A stretch of DNA of 64,000 nucleotides from an uncultured Bacteroidaceae bacterium (GTDB lineage: Bacteria > Bacteroidota > Bacteroidia > Bacteroidales > Bacteroidaceae), in contig CAJOEI010000003.1 of NCBI GenBank assembly GCA_905233465.1, positions 1 through 64,000 on the forward strand, in the 5' to 3' direction. The position numbers and the translations under genes were made by a program. The notes beneath the pieces are model-generated. The model had not been told where the DNA came from. It worked only from the letters and a program-made list of their open reading frames with translations, and searched no databases. This document shows, one piece after another, positions 51,660 to 60,709 of this stretch (position 1 is the stretch's first letter; every line of letters begins with the position of its first letter).

Positions 51660-52583
51660 CGTACTTTCTGGAATTTCAAGCGTGGGTTGCACACGCTGGA
51701 GCAGTGGGAGCCAAACTGTTGGGTGCAGGTCACATGTCCCACTGACGATGATGCCAACTTCCTGCAACAGGAATTGCACATTCCCGACTATTTCCTTGAC
51801 GACATTGCCGACACGGATGAGCGTGCCCGTTATGACTTTGATGACGGGTGGGTGCTCATCATCTTGCGCATACCGTATGTCAAGGAAGTCCGCTCGCGAA
51901 CGCCATACACCACAATCCCATTAGGTATAATCCTCAAGGGAGATGTCTGCATCACTGTCTGCAATTTCGAGACAAACCTGATGATTGACTTCGTCACCTA
52001 TCAGCAGCGGCGAGGTGTTGGCTTCACCGATGCTGTGGACCTTGTGTTCAGACTCTTCCTGTCGTCAGCGGTGTGGTATCTGAAGCGACTCAAGCAAATC
52101 AATGCACGCATCGAGGCAGCAAAGTTGCACCTGGACCGCAAAGTGGATAATGCAGACCTCATATCGCTGTCCCGCCTGCAAGACTCACTCACATATTTTG
52201 CCACATCCATCAGGGGCAACGAGACCCTGCTCTCCAAACTGAAATTCAAGCTGCCCGTTGACGAGCTTGATGCCGACCTCATCGAAGACGTGAGCATTGA
52301 GATGAACCAGGCGCGCGAGACCACAGGCATATATTCCAACATCCTTGATTCCACGATGGACACCTATGCCAATATCATCAACAACAACATGTCAACGGTG
52401 ATGAAGACCCTCACACTTGTGTCCATGTTCCTGATGGTGCCAACATTGGTTGCCAGCTTCTTCGGCATGAATCTCATCAACGGATTGGAAAGTAATGTGC
52501 TCGGATTCCCCCTCGCGATCGTCATTTCCGTTGCCCTGACCGCCATCTTCTGGTGGTATTCGAGGCGTAAAACGTGGATTTAA
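51657..52583 (+). CDS. corA: CorA-family magnesium/divalent-cation transporter
   Basis: A 308-residue pentameric channel protein. The cytoplasmic N-terminal alpha/beta domain is followed by long helices and two TM segments: TLVSMFLMVPTLVASFFGMN, carrying the GMN selectivity signature, and FPLAIVISVALTAIFWWYSR with a basic C-terminus. The start MRTFWNFKRGLHTLEQW is chosen at 51657; a GTG 30 bp earlier (51627) is the alternative. A leader hairpin and a mini-ORF precede it. Confidence 0.93.
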   Translation: MRTFWNFKRGLHTLEQWEPNCWVQVTCPTDDDANFLQQELHIPDYFLDDIADTDERARYDFDDGWVLIILRIPYVKEVRSRTPYTTIPLGIILKGDVCITVCNFETNLMIDFVTYQQRRGVGFTDAVDLVFRLFLSSAVWYLKRLKQINARIEAAKLHLDRKVDNADLISLSRLQDSLTYFATSIRGNETLLSKLKFKLPVDELDADLIEDVSIEMNQARETTGIYSNILDSTMDTYANIINNNMSTVMKTLTLVSMFLMVPTLVASFFGMNLINGLESNVLGFPLAIVISVALTAIFWWYSRRKTWI

Positions 52584-52664
52584 CAACCTTTTTTCCTATT
52601 TTATTAGGCTGTAAACGAAATTTTGCGTTAATTTGCAGCCCATTACAGCGGATTTCATACAATC

Positions 52665-52690
52665 CATTATCCATTATCCATTATCCATTT
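52665..52690. repeat. TCCATTA array upstream of the DUF349 gene
   Basis: ATCCATTATCCATTATCCATT ends 9 bp before the DUF349 start. A near-match -7 (TTAATTTGCAGCC, about 52629) is the only promoter candidate. Confidence 0.75.
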
Positions 52691-52698
52691 AACATCGT

Positions 52699-54597
52699 AT
52701 GAACGAGACCAATCCCCTGCAGCCCGCTCCCGAGGTGGAGAACGTGGCCGCAGAAGCACAGACAGAGCCTGCGCCCGAGACCGTGACGCAGGCTGAAAAC
52801 ATCGAGAACACAACAACAGAAGCCCAGGCACAAGTCGAGGCAGATGCTCAGCAGCCTGCAGAAGAGACTCTCACCCCAGAGGCTCCGCTTTACGAGACCA
52901 AGGAACAGGTTGTGGAGCGTGCACGGGCAATCGAGGCCGAAGGCACAGGTGGCGACAAGGCAGAGCTCGACTACCTCAAGCAGGTCTTCTACCGTTTGCA
53001 CAGAGCCGCACAGATTGCCGCCCGAAACGCTTTCGTGGAAGGCGGAGGTGCGCCCGAAGACTGGCGTCCGGAGATTGATGCTGCCGAGGAGAACTTCAAG
53101 AGTGCCATGCTCGCCATTCGCCAAAAGCGTGCCGAACTCGCTGAAGAGTTGGAGCGTTTCAAGGCTGAGAACCTCGATAAGAAGCTGGCAATCATCGAGC
53201 GCGTCAAGGAGCTCGCAACCTCACCTGAAGAAGCCAACCAGCATTTCGACGAGTTCAAGCAGCTGCAGGCCGCCTGGAAGGAAATCAAGGCCGTGCCCGC
53301 AGAGCGCGCAACAGAAATATGGAAGACCTACCAACACCACGTTGAGCAGTTCTATGACCTGCTCAAACTTAATATCGAAGCTCGCGAATATGACTTCCGC
53401 AAGAACCAGGAAGCCAAGGAGCGTCTTTGCCAGCAGGCCGAGGCACTCGCTGACGAGACTGACATCATCGCCGCATTCCAAAAGCTGCAGGCGCTGCATG
53501 CCGAGTACAAGGAGATAGGCCCTGTTGCCAAGGATCAGCGCGAAGCCATCTGGGAGCGTTTCAAGGCTGCCAGCACCATAATCAACAAGCGTCATCAGGA
53601 GCACTTCGAGAGCATCAAGGCCAAAGAGGAAGAGAACCTTGCAGCCAAGACCCAGCTTTGCGAGAGTGTAGAAGCTATACAGACCGACAACCTCAAGAGC
53701 TTTGCACAGTGGGATGAGGCTACCAAGCAGGTCATCGACATGCAGGCTCAGTGGAAGACCATAGGTTTTGCCAACCACAAGCAGAACGCCATCGTCTTCG
53801 ACCGCTTCCGCTCGGCATGTGATGCTTTCTTCACCGCCAAGGCCGACTTCTTCCGCAACGTCAAGGACGAGCAAAACCAGAACCTCGAGCAGAAACGTCA
53901 GCTCGTGGAGGAGGCTGAAGCCCTGCAGGATAGCACCGAATGGCGCAAGACAGCCGACAAGCTCATCAACCTACAGAAGCAGTGGAAGACCATTGGTGCA
54001 GTGCCACGCAAGTACAGCGAACAGCTGTGGCAGCGCTTCACGGCAGCCTGTGACCACTTCTTTGAGGCCAAGAACGCCGCTACATCCGACCAGCGCGCCG
54101 AGGAACGCAAGAATCTTGAAGACAAGCGAGGCATCATAGAGCAGTTGACACAGCTGGCACAGGACAAGGCCAACGCAACAATCGAACAGGTGCGTCAGCT
54201 GCAGGCACAGTGGGGCGAGATAGGACACGTTCCCTTCCGCGAAAAGGATGCCTTGTACAAGCAGTACCGTGCCGTTGCCGATGAGCTCTATCAGCACTTC
54301 GGAGCCAATCAGGTCAGACGTCGTCTTGAGGGATTCCAGAAGAGTGTTCGTCAGGCTGTGGCCAAGGGCGAGAGCACACTGAGCCGAGAGATGGATCGCC
54401 TGCAGCGCATATACGAGAGCCGCAAGGCCGAGATTCAGACCTATGAGAACAACCTCAACTTCCTCAACGCCACCAGCAGAAGTGGTAACACCCTTGTGGC
54501 CGAGATGAACCGCAAGGTGGAAAAACTGCGTGAGGAACTTGACCTCGTAGAGCAGAAGATCAAAGCACTGCAAGCCGAGATTAAGGCACAACAGTAA
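52699..54597 (+). CDS. DUF349 domain-containing coiled-coil protein
   Basis: A 632-residue highly helical protein. After an acidic Glu/Ala/Thr-rich N-terminus (about 1-70), five repeats of the form LQKQWKTIGAVPRKYSEQLW recur (LQAAWKEIKAVPAERATEIW; LHAEYKEIGPVAKDQREAIW; MQAQWKTIGFANHKQNAIVF; LQAQWGEIGHVPFREKDALY), the DUF349 signature. A C-terminal coiled coil ends in KIKALQAEIKAQQ. No enzymatic motif is seen; function unknown in Bacteroidetes. The intact terminator follows. Confidence 0.9.
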   Translation: MNETNPLQPAPEVENVAAEAQTEPAPETVTQAENIENTTTEAQAQVEADAQQPAEETLTPEAPLYETKEQVVERARAIEAEGTGGDKAELDYLKQVFYRLHRAAQIAARNAFVEGGGAPEDWRPEIDAAEENFKSAMLAIRQKRAELAEELERFKAENLDKKLAIIERVKELATSPEEANQHFDEFKQLQAAWKEIKAVPAERATEIWKTYQHHVEQFYDLLKLNIEAREYDFRKNQEAKERLCQQAEALADETDIIAAFQKLQALHAEYKEIGPVAKDQREAIWERFKAASTIINKRHQEHFESIKAKEEENLAAKTQLCESVEAIQTDNLKSFAQWDEATKQVIDMQAQWKTIGFANHKQNAIVFDRFRSACDAFFTAKADFFRNVKDEQNQNLEQKRQLVEEAEALQDSTEWRKTADKLINLQKQWKTIGAVPRKYSEQLWQRFTAACDHFFEAKNAATSDQRAEERKNLEDKRGIIEQLTQLAQDKANATIEQVRQLQAQWGEIGHVPFREKDALYKQYRAVADELYQHFGANQVRRRLEGFQKSVRQAVAKGESTLSREMDRLQRIYESRKAEIQTYENNLNFLNATSRSGNTLVAEMNRKVEKLREELDLVEQKIKALQAEIKAQQ

Positions 54598-54620
54598 ACA
54601 TAAGCCATCATGTATGGTAT

Positions 54621-54653
54621 AGCCCCCTCCCGCTCACTGCGAGAGGGGCTTTT
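54621..54653 (+). terminator. Intrinsic terminator of the DUF349 gene
   Basis: AGCCCCCTCCCGC-tcact-GCGAGAGGGGCT followed by TTTGTT, 23 bp after the stop. Confidence 0.82.
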
Positions 54654-54762
54654 GTTGCTGAACACACCGACATCCCTTGCATGGACTTACGAAAAAATCT
54701 TAAAATTGAGGTGAAAACATCAAAATCCCTCAACAACTGGCGCTGAAACGACAAAAAAGTGA

Positions 54763-54770
54763 TAAATTTG
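54763..54770 (+). promoter_or_regulatory. Bacteroidetes -7 element (TAAATTTG) for dapB-lepB
   Basis: TAAATTTGCACCG lies 21 bp before the dapB ATG. Confidence 0.65.
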
Positions 54771-54791
54771 CACCGCAAGTAAAGTGTAACG

Positions 54792-55562
54792 ATGAAAATA
54801 GCTCTTATAGGATACGGTAAGATGGGACACATGATAGAGCAGATTGCTCTTCAGCGAGGTCACGAAGTGGTGTGCCGTATCGACATTGATAACCAACAGG
54901 ATTTCGACAGCGAGGCATTCCGCAGTGCGGATGTTGCCATCGAGTTTACAGCTCCAGCTGTGGCATACGACAATGTGCAGCGCTGTTTCAGCGCGGGCGT
55001 GAAAGTCGTATCCGGCAGCACCGGCTGGATGGCCCAGCATGGCGAGCAAGTCCGCCGGCAGTGTGCCGATGGCGGCTGCACGCTCTTCTGGAGTTCCAAC
55101 TTCTCGGTGGGGGTGTATATCTTCAACCTCATCAACCGCCAGCTAGCACGGGTCATGAACGGTTTTGCACAATATAGTCCTTCGATGACGGAGGTGCACC
55201 ATATTCACAAACTTGACCATCCCAGCGGTACGGCAATCACTCTTGCTGAGACCATAGTCAACGAGGTGAACCGCATCGACAAATGGGCTGTCGGCACACT
55301 GACACAGCCCGACGGCTCAGTCATTGAGCCTCCTGCGGGTGGTGACGCTGCCAAAAACACCATCACCATTGACAGCGAACGTCGTGGCGAGGTGCCAGGC
55401 ATACACTCCATTGTGTGGGATAGTGAGGCCGACAGCATCACCATCACCCATGATGCCCATTCGCGTCAGGGCTTTGCCCTGGGGGCTGTGCTGGCAGCGG
55501 AATACACTGCCACGCATTGCGGCTGGCTGACAATGGATGATATGTTTGGAGCAATGAGATAA
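54792..55562 (+). CDS. dapB: 4-hydroxy-tetrahydrodipicolinate reductase
   Basis: A 256-residue NAD(P)H enzyme of the lysine/diaminopimelate pathway. The Rossmann loop is ALIGYGKMGHMIEQIA, and the catalytic block TEVHHIHKLDHPSGTAITLA is intact. The C-terminal FALGAVLAAEYTA helix is normal. It is followed by lepB in the order common in Bacteroidales. Confidence 0.95.
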   Translation: MKIALIGYGKMGHMIEQIALQRGHEVVCRIDIDNQQDFDSEAFRSADVAIEFTAPAVAYDNVQRCFSAGVKVVSGSTGWMAQHGEQVRRQCADGGCTLFWSSNFSVGVYIFNLINRQLARVMNGFAQYSPSMTEVHHIHKLDHPSGTAITLAETIVNEVNRIDKWAVGTLTQPDGSVIEPPAGGDAAKNTITIDSERRGEVPGIHSIVWDSEADSITITHDAHSRQGFALGAVLAAEYTATHCGWLTMDDMFGAMR

Positions 55563-55600
55563 TTGTTAGAAAGACAAAGATATAACCTCATAATCTTATA

Positions 55601-57061
55601 ATGAAGAAGCAAAAGAAGAAAGCCACATGGGGTGACTGGATGAAGATGCTGGTCTGGGTGGCTTTGTATATATGGTTCCTTGCTTGGGTTGATGCCTGGT
55701 GGGGACTCATCGTGGTGCCGTTTATCTTTGACGCGTATATCACTCAGTTGATTCCCTGGTCGTGGTGGAAAGAGCTGGAGAACCCTGTCACGCGCACCAT
55801 CATGTCGTGGGTGGACGCCATTGTGTTTGCACTTGTAGCGGTGTATTTCGTAAACATCTATTTCTTCCAAAACTACACCATCCCGTCGTCATCACTTGAG
55901 AAGAGTCTGCTTGTGGGCGATTATCTGTTTGTATCGAAGATGTCCTACGGCCCACGCGTGCCCCAGACACCACTGCATCTGCCGCTGGTGCAGCACACGC
56001 TGCCCAATGGTGCCAAGAGCTATCTCGAATGGCTGCGGTGGGACTACAAGCGCGTCTCGCCTAAGCCCGTGCAGCAGGGCGATATTGTGGTCTTCAACTA
56101 TCCGTCGGGCGACACCGTGGTGGCCAACCCGCGCTATCAGGCTGCTGACTTCTATGGCCTATGCTACGCCTACGGCAACCAGATCGTGGCCTCCAGCCCA
56201 GAGCCTAAGCCTGTCGTTGACAGTCTGTCGGCCATCGACCGCCGACGCTACTACGAGGCCATATATGCCATTGGCCGCAGCTATATCACCCAGAACAGTC
56301 AAGAGTTTGGCGAGCTCATAGCGCGACCCGTGGACCGTCGCGAGAACTATGTCAAGCGCTGCGTGGGACTGCCGGGCCAGACGCTGGAGATACGTGACCG
56401 CATCATCTACATTGACGGACAGGCCAGTAAGGAGCCCGAGAACGTACAATACAATTACTACGTGCGCCTTACAGCCGGCCGCGACCTGCCACAGCAGCTG
56501 ACGCGCGAGCTGGGTTTGGCCGAGGACGACCTCTTCGGGCCCAACGGCTTCCATCAGACAGGTATTCTGCCACTCACCGCCAAGGCCAAGGCTGCGCTTG
56601 AGCAGGCCACAGAATACGTGGAAAGCGTGACACTGGTGGAAGACAACTCTACCGACGAGCTTTATCCTCAGAACGGGCATCTGGGCTGGACGCGTGACAA
56701 CTACGGCCCCATCTGGATACCTAAGAAAGGCGAGAGCGTGCAGCTGACACTGGACAATCTGCCCATCTACGAGAGGCCAATACGCGTCTACGAGGGCAAC
56801 AGCCTTAGCGTGGATGACGACGGTACGATACGCATCAACGGCGAGGCTGCCACGAGCTACACCTTCAAGATGGACTACTACTGGATGCAGGGCGACAACC
56901 GCCACAACTCGGCCGACTCCCGCTATTGGGGCTTCGTGCCAGAAGACCACATCGTAGGCAAGCCCATCATCGTTTGGCTGTCAACAGACAAAGACCGCTC
57001 GTGGGGCGACGGCCATATACGCTGGAAACGACTGTTCCGCTGGGTGGAGAATATGAATTGA
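55601..57061 (+). CDS. lepB: Signal peptidase I
   Basis: A 486-residue membrane Ser/Lys protease that removes Sec signal peptides. N-terminal hydrophobic segments (about 14-60 and 68-90) precede the catalytic Ser in YTIPSSSLEKSLLVGDYLFV (about residue 103), the Lys in ENYVKRCVGLPGQTLEIRD, and box E (QGDNRHNSADSRYWGFVPED). The large size reflects a long insertion between these boxes, usual in Bacteroidetes. Only one lepB copy is present here. Confidence 0.95.
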   Translation: MKKQKKKATWGDWMKMLVWVALYIWFLAWVDAWWGLIVVPFIFDAYITQLIPWSWWKELENPVTRTIMSWVDAIVFALVAVYFVNIYFFQNYTIPSSSLEKSLLVGDYLFVSKMSYGPRVPQTPLHLPLVQHTLPNGAKSYLEWLRWDYKRVSPKPVQQGDIVVFNYPSGDTVVANPRYQAADFYGLCYAYGNQIVASSPEPKPVVDSLSAIDRRRYYEAIYAIGRSYITQNSQEFGELIARPVDRRENYVKRCVGLPGQTLEIRDRIIYIDGQASKEPENVQYNYYVRLTAGRDLPQQLTRELGLAEDDLFGPNGFHQTGILPLTAKAKAALEQATEYVESVTLVEDNSTDELYPQNGHLGWTRDNYGPIWIPKKGESVQLTLDNLPIYERPIRVYEGNSLSVDDDGTIRINGEAATSYTFKMDYYWMQGDNRHNSADSRYWGFVPEDHIVGKPIIVWLSTDKDRSWGDGHIRWKRLFRWVENMN

Positions 57062-57067
57062 CACACA

Positions 57068-57115
57068 AATACGTAAATCGTAAAATCGTAAAATTGTAAA
57101 ATTGTAAATTCAAAA
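57068..57115. repeat. GTAAAATC array before the GNAT gene
   Basis: CGTAAATCGTAAAATCGTAA and TGTAAAATTGTAAATTC units (about nonamers) fill the gap between lepB and the GNAT gene. Confidence 0.8.
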
Positions 57116-57116
57116 T

Positions 57117-58274
57117 ATGATTGCCATTAAGAAAGTAGAGAGCCGCAAACAGCTCAAGGAATTCATCAGGTTTAACTATTTCTTATATAAGGACAATACA
57201 TACGCCGTGCCTGACTTCCTCGAAGACATGCTCGACACATTCAACCGTCGCAAGAATGCAGCATTTGAGTTCTGCGAGGCCGACCTCTTCATGGCTTACC
57301 GCGACGGCAAACTCGTCGGCCGCGTGGCAGCAATCATCAACCACAAGGCAAACAAGACTTGGAATGTGCGCAACGTGCGTTTTGGATGGATTGACTTCGT
57401 GGACGACATCGAAGTTGCTAAGGCACTGCTCACAACCGTGGAGCAGTGGGGCCGCGAGCGCGGCATGACTAAGATTGTCGGGCCGCTGGGATTCACTGAT
57501 ATGGACCCCGAGGGCATGCTCACCGACGGCTTTGACCAACTGTCGACCTTCTCGTCAAGCTACAACTACCCCTACTATCCCAAACACCTTGAGGCACTGG
57601 GCTTTGAGAAGGAGGTGGACTGGGTGGAGCGCAAGGTGATGGTGCCCACCGACGACCATGCCCACGACGGTAACTATGAGAAATACATGCGTGTGGCTGA
57701 GATGAGCCGCAAACGCTATAACCTGCATGTGCGCAAGTTCAAGACTCATAAGGAAATCATTCATGCCGACAATGGGCAATACATTCACAAGGTGTTTGAC
57801 GTGGTCAATAAGGCATACGCTCCTCTCTATGGCTACAGCGAGATGAATGAGCGTCAGATAGACCAGTACGCAAAGACATACCTGCAATTCCTTGACCTGC
57901 GACTGCTCACAGTGGTGGAGAATGAGGACAACCAGCCCATAGCGATGGGTGTTGGCATGGGCAGCTTGTCACGCGCATTGCAGAAAGCTCATGGCAAACT
58001 GTTTCCATTCGGATGGTGGCATCTGCTCAAGTCTGTGTACATCAAGCACGAGCCAGTGCTCGATCTGCTGCTCGTGGCAGTGCACCCAGACTATCAGATG
58101 AAGGGCGTTAATGCACTCCTCTTTGCCGACATCATACCCATTGCCAAGGAAATGGGATTTGAGTGGGGCGAGACACATGTGCAGCTCGAGACCAACGAGA
58201 AGAGCCAGGGACAGTGGCAATATTTGGATTGTTCCATACATAAGCGCAGAAGATGCTTCCAGAAGACGCTATAG
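57117..58274 (+). CDS. GNAT-like acyltransferase family protein, function unknown
   Basis: A 385-residue protein of the Bacteroidetes GNAT-type group. The N-terminal part ([18 protein letters not shown]-like segment, then [20 protein letters not shown]) looks like one GNAT half; [20 protein letters not shown] is a recognisable conserved block; and the C-terminal half ([20 protein letters not shown]) resembles an acetyl-CoA-binding motif. The substrate cannot be predicted. The 3' end overlaps the parE ORF start by 22 bp, suggesting coupled translation. Confidence 0.72.
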   Translation: MIAIKKVESRKQLKEFIRFNYFLYKDNTYAVPDFLEDMLDTFNRRKNAAFEFCEADLFMAYRDGKLVGRVAAIINHKANKTWNVRNVRFGWIDFVDDIEVAKALLTTVEQWGRERGMTKIVGPLGFTDMDPEGMLTDGFDQLSTFSSSYNYPYYPKHLEALGFEKEVDWVERKVMVPTDDHAHDGNYEKYMRVAEMSRKRYNLHVRKFKTHKEIIHADNGQYIHKVFDVVNKAYAPLYGYSEMNERQIDQYAKTYLQFLDLRLLTVVENEDNQPIAMGVGMGSLSRALQKAHGKLFPFGWWHLLKSVYIKHEPVLDLLLVAVHPDYQMKGVNALLFADIIPIAKEMGFEWGETHVQLETNEKSQGQWQYLDCSIHKRRRCFQKTL

Positions 58275-60238
58275 TACAATATAACGACGACAACATACGC
58301 CATCTCTCCGACATGGAGCATGTGCGCACGCGTCCCGGCATGTATATCGGCAAGCTGGGCGATGGCACACATGCCGAAGACGGCATTTATGTGCTCCTGA
58401 AGGAGGTCATAGACAATAGCATCGACGAGTTCAAGATGGGTGCCGGTCGCCGCATCGAAGTGGACATCACTGATGACGGCTTGGTGCGCGTCCGCGACTA
58501 CGGCCGCGGCATCCCGCTTGGCAAGCTGGTGGAAGCCGTGTCGATGCTCAACACTGGTGGTAAGTATGACAGCAAGGCTTTCAAGAAAAGCGTGGGTCTC
58601 AACGGCGTGGGCCTCAAGGCCGTCAATGCTCTCAGCCAACGCTTTGTGGCCCAGAGTTTCCGCGACGGCGATACTCGACGTGCTGAGTTTGAGAAAGGTG
58701 AACTTATACAAGAGGCAAGCGTGCCCGATGGCTTTACAGGCGGTGCCGACGAGTCCGGCACTCTCATCGAGTTCATGCCTGACAGCAGCCTGTTCCATAA
58801 CTTCCGTTTCCAGTCGGAGTTTGTTGAGACCATGCTGCGCAACTACACCTATCTCAACACAGGCCTGACAATCATGTTCAACGGCCGACGCATAGCCTCG
58901 CGCAACGGACTGGTGGACCTGCTCACCGACACGATGACAACGCAGCCGCTGTACCCCATCATACACCTGCAGGGAGAGGACATTGAGATAGCCTTCACAC
59001 ACACCAACGGACAGTATGGTGAGGAATACCACAGCTTTGTCAACGGACAACACACCACACAAGGCGGAACGCACCAAAGTGCCTTCAAGAAGTATATCGC
59101 AGAGACAATCAAGGACTTCTCTGGCAAGAACTACGACTACACCGACATCCGCAACGGCATCGTGGCGGCTATCAGTATCAATATACAGGAACCCATGTTT
59201 GAGAGTCAGACCAAAATCAAACTGGGATCCACAACCACTGAGCCGGGTGGCGGAGGCATATCCATAGACAAGTTTATTGGCGACTTCGTCAAGGAGCAGG
59301 TGGATAACTACCTGCGACGCAATCCTGACGTGGCCGAAGTGATTCTGCAGAAAGCCACAGACAGCGAACGCGAGCGCAAGGCTATGGCAGGCGTGGCAAA
59401 GTTGGCGCGCGAACGCTCGAAGAAAGCAAATCTCCACAACCGCAAGTTGCGCGACTGCAGAATACACTTCAACGACCCAAAGGGCGACCGACAGGAAGAC
59501 TCGGCCATCTTCATCACAGAGGGTGACTCGGCCAGCGGTTCCATCACCAAGAGCCGGGATGTGCTCACACAGGCAGTGTTCTCACTGCGAGGCAAGCCCC
59601 TCAACAGCTATGGCCTGACGAAGAAGGTGGTTTACGAGAACGAGGAGTTCAACCTCCTACAGGCAGCCTTGAACATAGAGGATGGCCTTGATGGCCTGCG
59701 TTACAACCGTGTCATTGTGGCAACGGATGCTGATGTCGACGGCATGCACATACGTCTGTTGATGATAACATTCTTCCTGCAGTTCTTCCCAGAACTAATC
59801 AAGAAAGGTCACGTCTACATCCTGCAGACACCGCTCTTCCGTGTGCGTCAGCGTCGGAAGAAACTCTCCAAACAGAAACTCGAGGCGTTGGGCGAGACTG
59901 ACAACAAGGGCGACTTCATCACACGCTACTGTTATAGCGATGAGGAGCGCATGGACAGCATACAGGCTCTGGGGCCTGACCCCGAGATAACGCGATTCAA
60001 AGGTCTCGGAGAAATCAGTGCCGATGAGTTCCGCGCTTTCATCGGGCCCGACATGCGACTTGAGCAGGTGACATTGCACAAGAGCGATCAGGTGGCACAG
60101 CTGCTGGAATACTACATGGGCAAGAACACTATGGAGCGACAGGGCTTCATCATCGACAACCTTGTCATCGAAGAAGACAAGGCAGATGCCGATGATGAGG
60201 TGGAGCACGAATACAAAGACCTTGACGAAGTGCAATGA
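58253..60238 (+). CDS. parE: DNA topoisomerase IV subunit B (GyrB/ParE type)
   Basis: A 661-residue type IIA topoisomerase ATPase subunit. The ATP-binding GHKL region ([36 protein letters not shown]), the transducer, and the TOPRIM domain ([28 protein letters not shown]) are present, with [20 protein letters not shown] at the start. The short C-terminus favours ParE over GyrB. The start in the GNAT gene is accepted because residues upstream of MEHVRTRPG align with the family. The ParC partner is not in the window. Confidence 0.92.
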   Translation: MLPEDAIVQYNDDNIRHLSDMEHVRTRPGMYIGKLGDGTHAEDGIYVLLKEVIDNSIDEFKMGAGRRIEVDITDDGLVRVRDYGRGIPLGKLVEAVSMLNTGGKYDSKAFKKSVGLNGVGLKAVNALSQRFVAQSFRDGDTRRAEFEKGELIQEASVPDGFTGGADESGTLIEFMPDSSLFHNFRFQSEFVETMLRNYTYLNTGLTIMFNGRRIASRNGLVDLLTDTMTTQPLYPIIHLQGEDIEIAFTHTNGQYGEEYHSFVNGQHTTQGGTHQSAFKKYIAETIKDFSGKNYDYTDIRNGIVAAISINIQEPMFESQTKIKLGSTTTEPGGGGISIDKFIGDFVKEQVDNYLRRNPDVAEVILQKATDSERERKAMAGVAKLARERSKKANLHNRKLRDCRIHFNDPKGDRQEDSAIFITEGDSASGSITKSRDVLTQAVFSLRGKPLNSYGLTKKVVYENEEFNLLQAALNIEDGLDGLRYNRVIVATDADVDGMHIRLLMITFFLQFFPELIKKGHVYILQTPLFRVRQRRKKLSKQKLEALGETDNKGDFITRYCYSDEERMDSIQALGPDPEITRFKGLGEISADEFRAFIGPDMRLEQVTLHKSDQVAQLLEYYMGKNTMERQGFIIDNLVIEEDKADADDEVEHEYKDLDEVQ

Positions 60239-60687
60239 CGACAATCCTCTTCCCCGGGTCATTTGACCCATTCACACGAGGCCATCAGTCGCTTGTGCAG
60301 CGAGCTTTGGCCCTATTCGACAACATTGTTATTGCCATAGGCATCAATGAGCGGAAAAGCGGATGGATGAGTGCTGAGCAAAGGCTCCAAGCAATAGAGA
60401 CATTATATAATGGTAACGCGCGCGTGCGCGTAGTCACCTACAGCGGCTTGACAACTGACTTCGCGCGTGAGGTCGGCGCTACGGCCATTTTGCGTGGCGT
60501 ACGCACGATGCAGGACTTCGAATACGAGCTCCAGATGGCCGATATCAACCGACAGTTGACGGATATCGATACTGTGTGCCTCTTTGCCGAACCGCAGTAT
60601 GCGGCCATATCCAGCAGCGTCGTGCGCGAGCTGGCGCACTTCGGACACGACATCACAGCATTCGTGCCCGAAGGCTACAAGATATAA
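60235..60687 (+). CDS. coaD: Phosphopantetheine adenylyltransferase
   Basis: A 150-residue CoA-pathway enzyme. The nucleotide-binding loop is [40 protein letters not shown] is the conserved middle, and the C-terminal [16 protein letters not shown] is intact. The start overlaps the parE stop by 4 bp (ATGA). Confidence 0.95.
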   Translation: MTTILFPGSFDPFTRGHQSLVQRALALFDNIVIAIGINERKSGWMSAEQRLQAIETLYNGNARVRVVTYSGLTTDFAREVGATAILRGVRTMQDFEYELQMADINRQLTDIDTVCLFAEPQYAAISSSVVRELAHFGHDITAFVPEGYKI

Positions 60688-60709
60688 TCACACAATATAG
60701 ACACGACAC

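Noticed and set aside
58253-58312. parE start at the internal ATG of MEHVRTRPG
   Set aside because: Residues before it ([10 protein letters not shown]) resemble the normal family N-terminus, so the overlapping upstream start is preferred.
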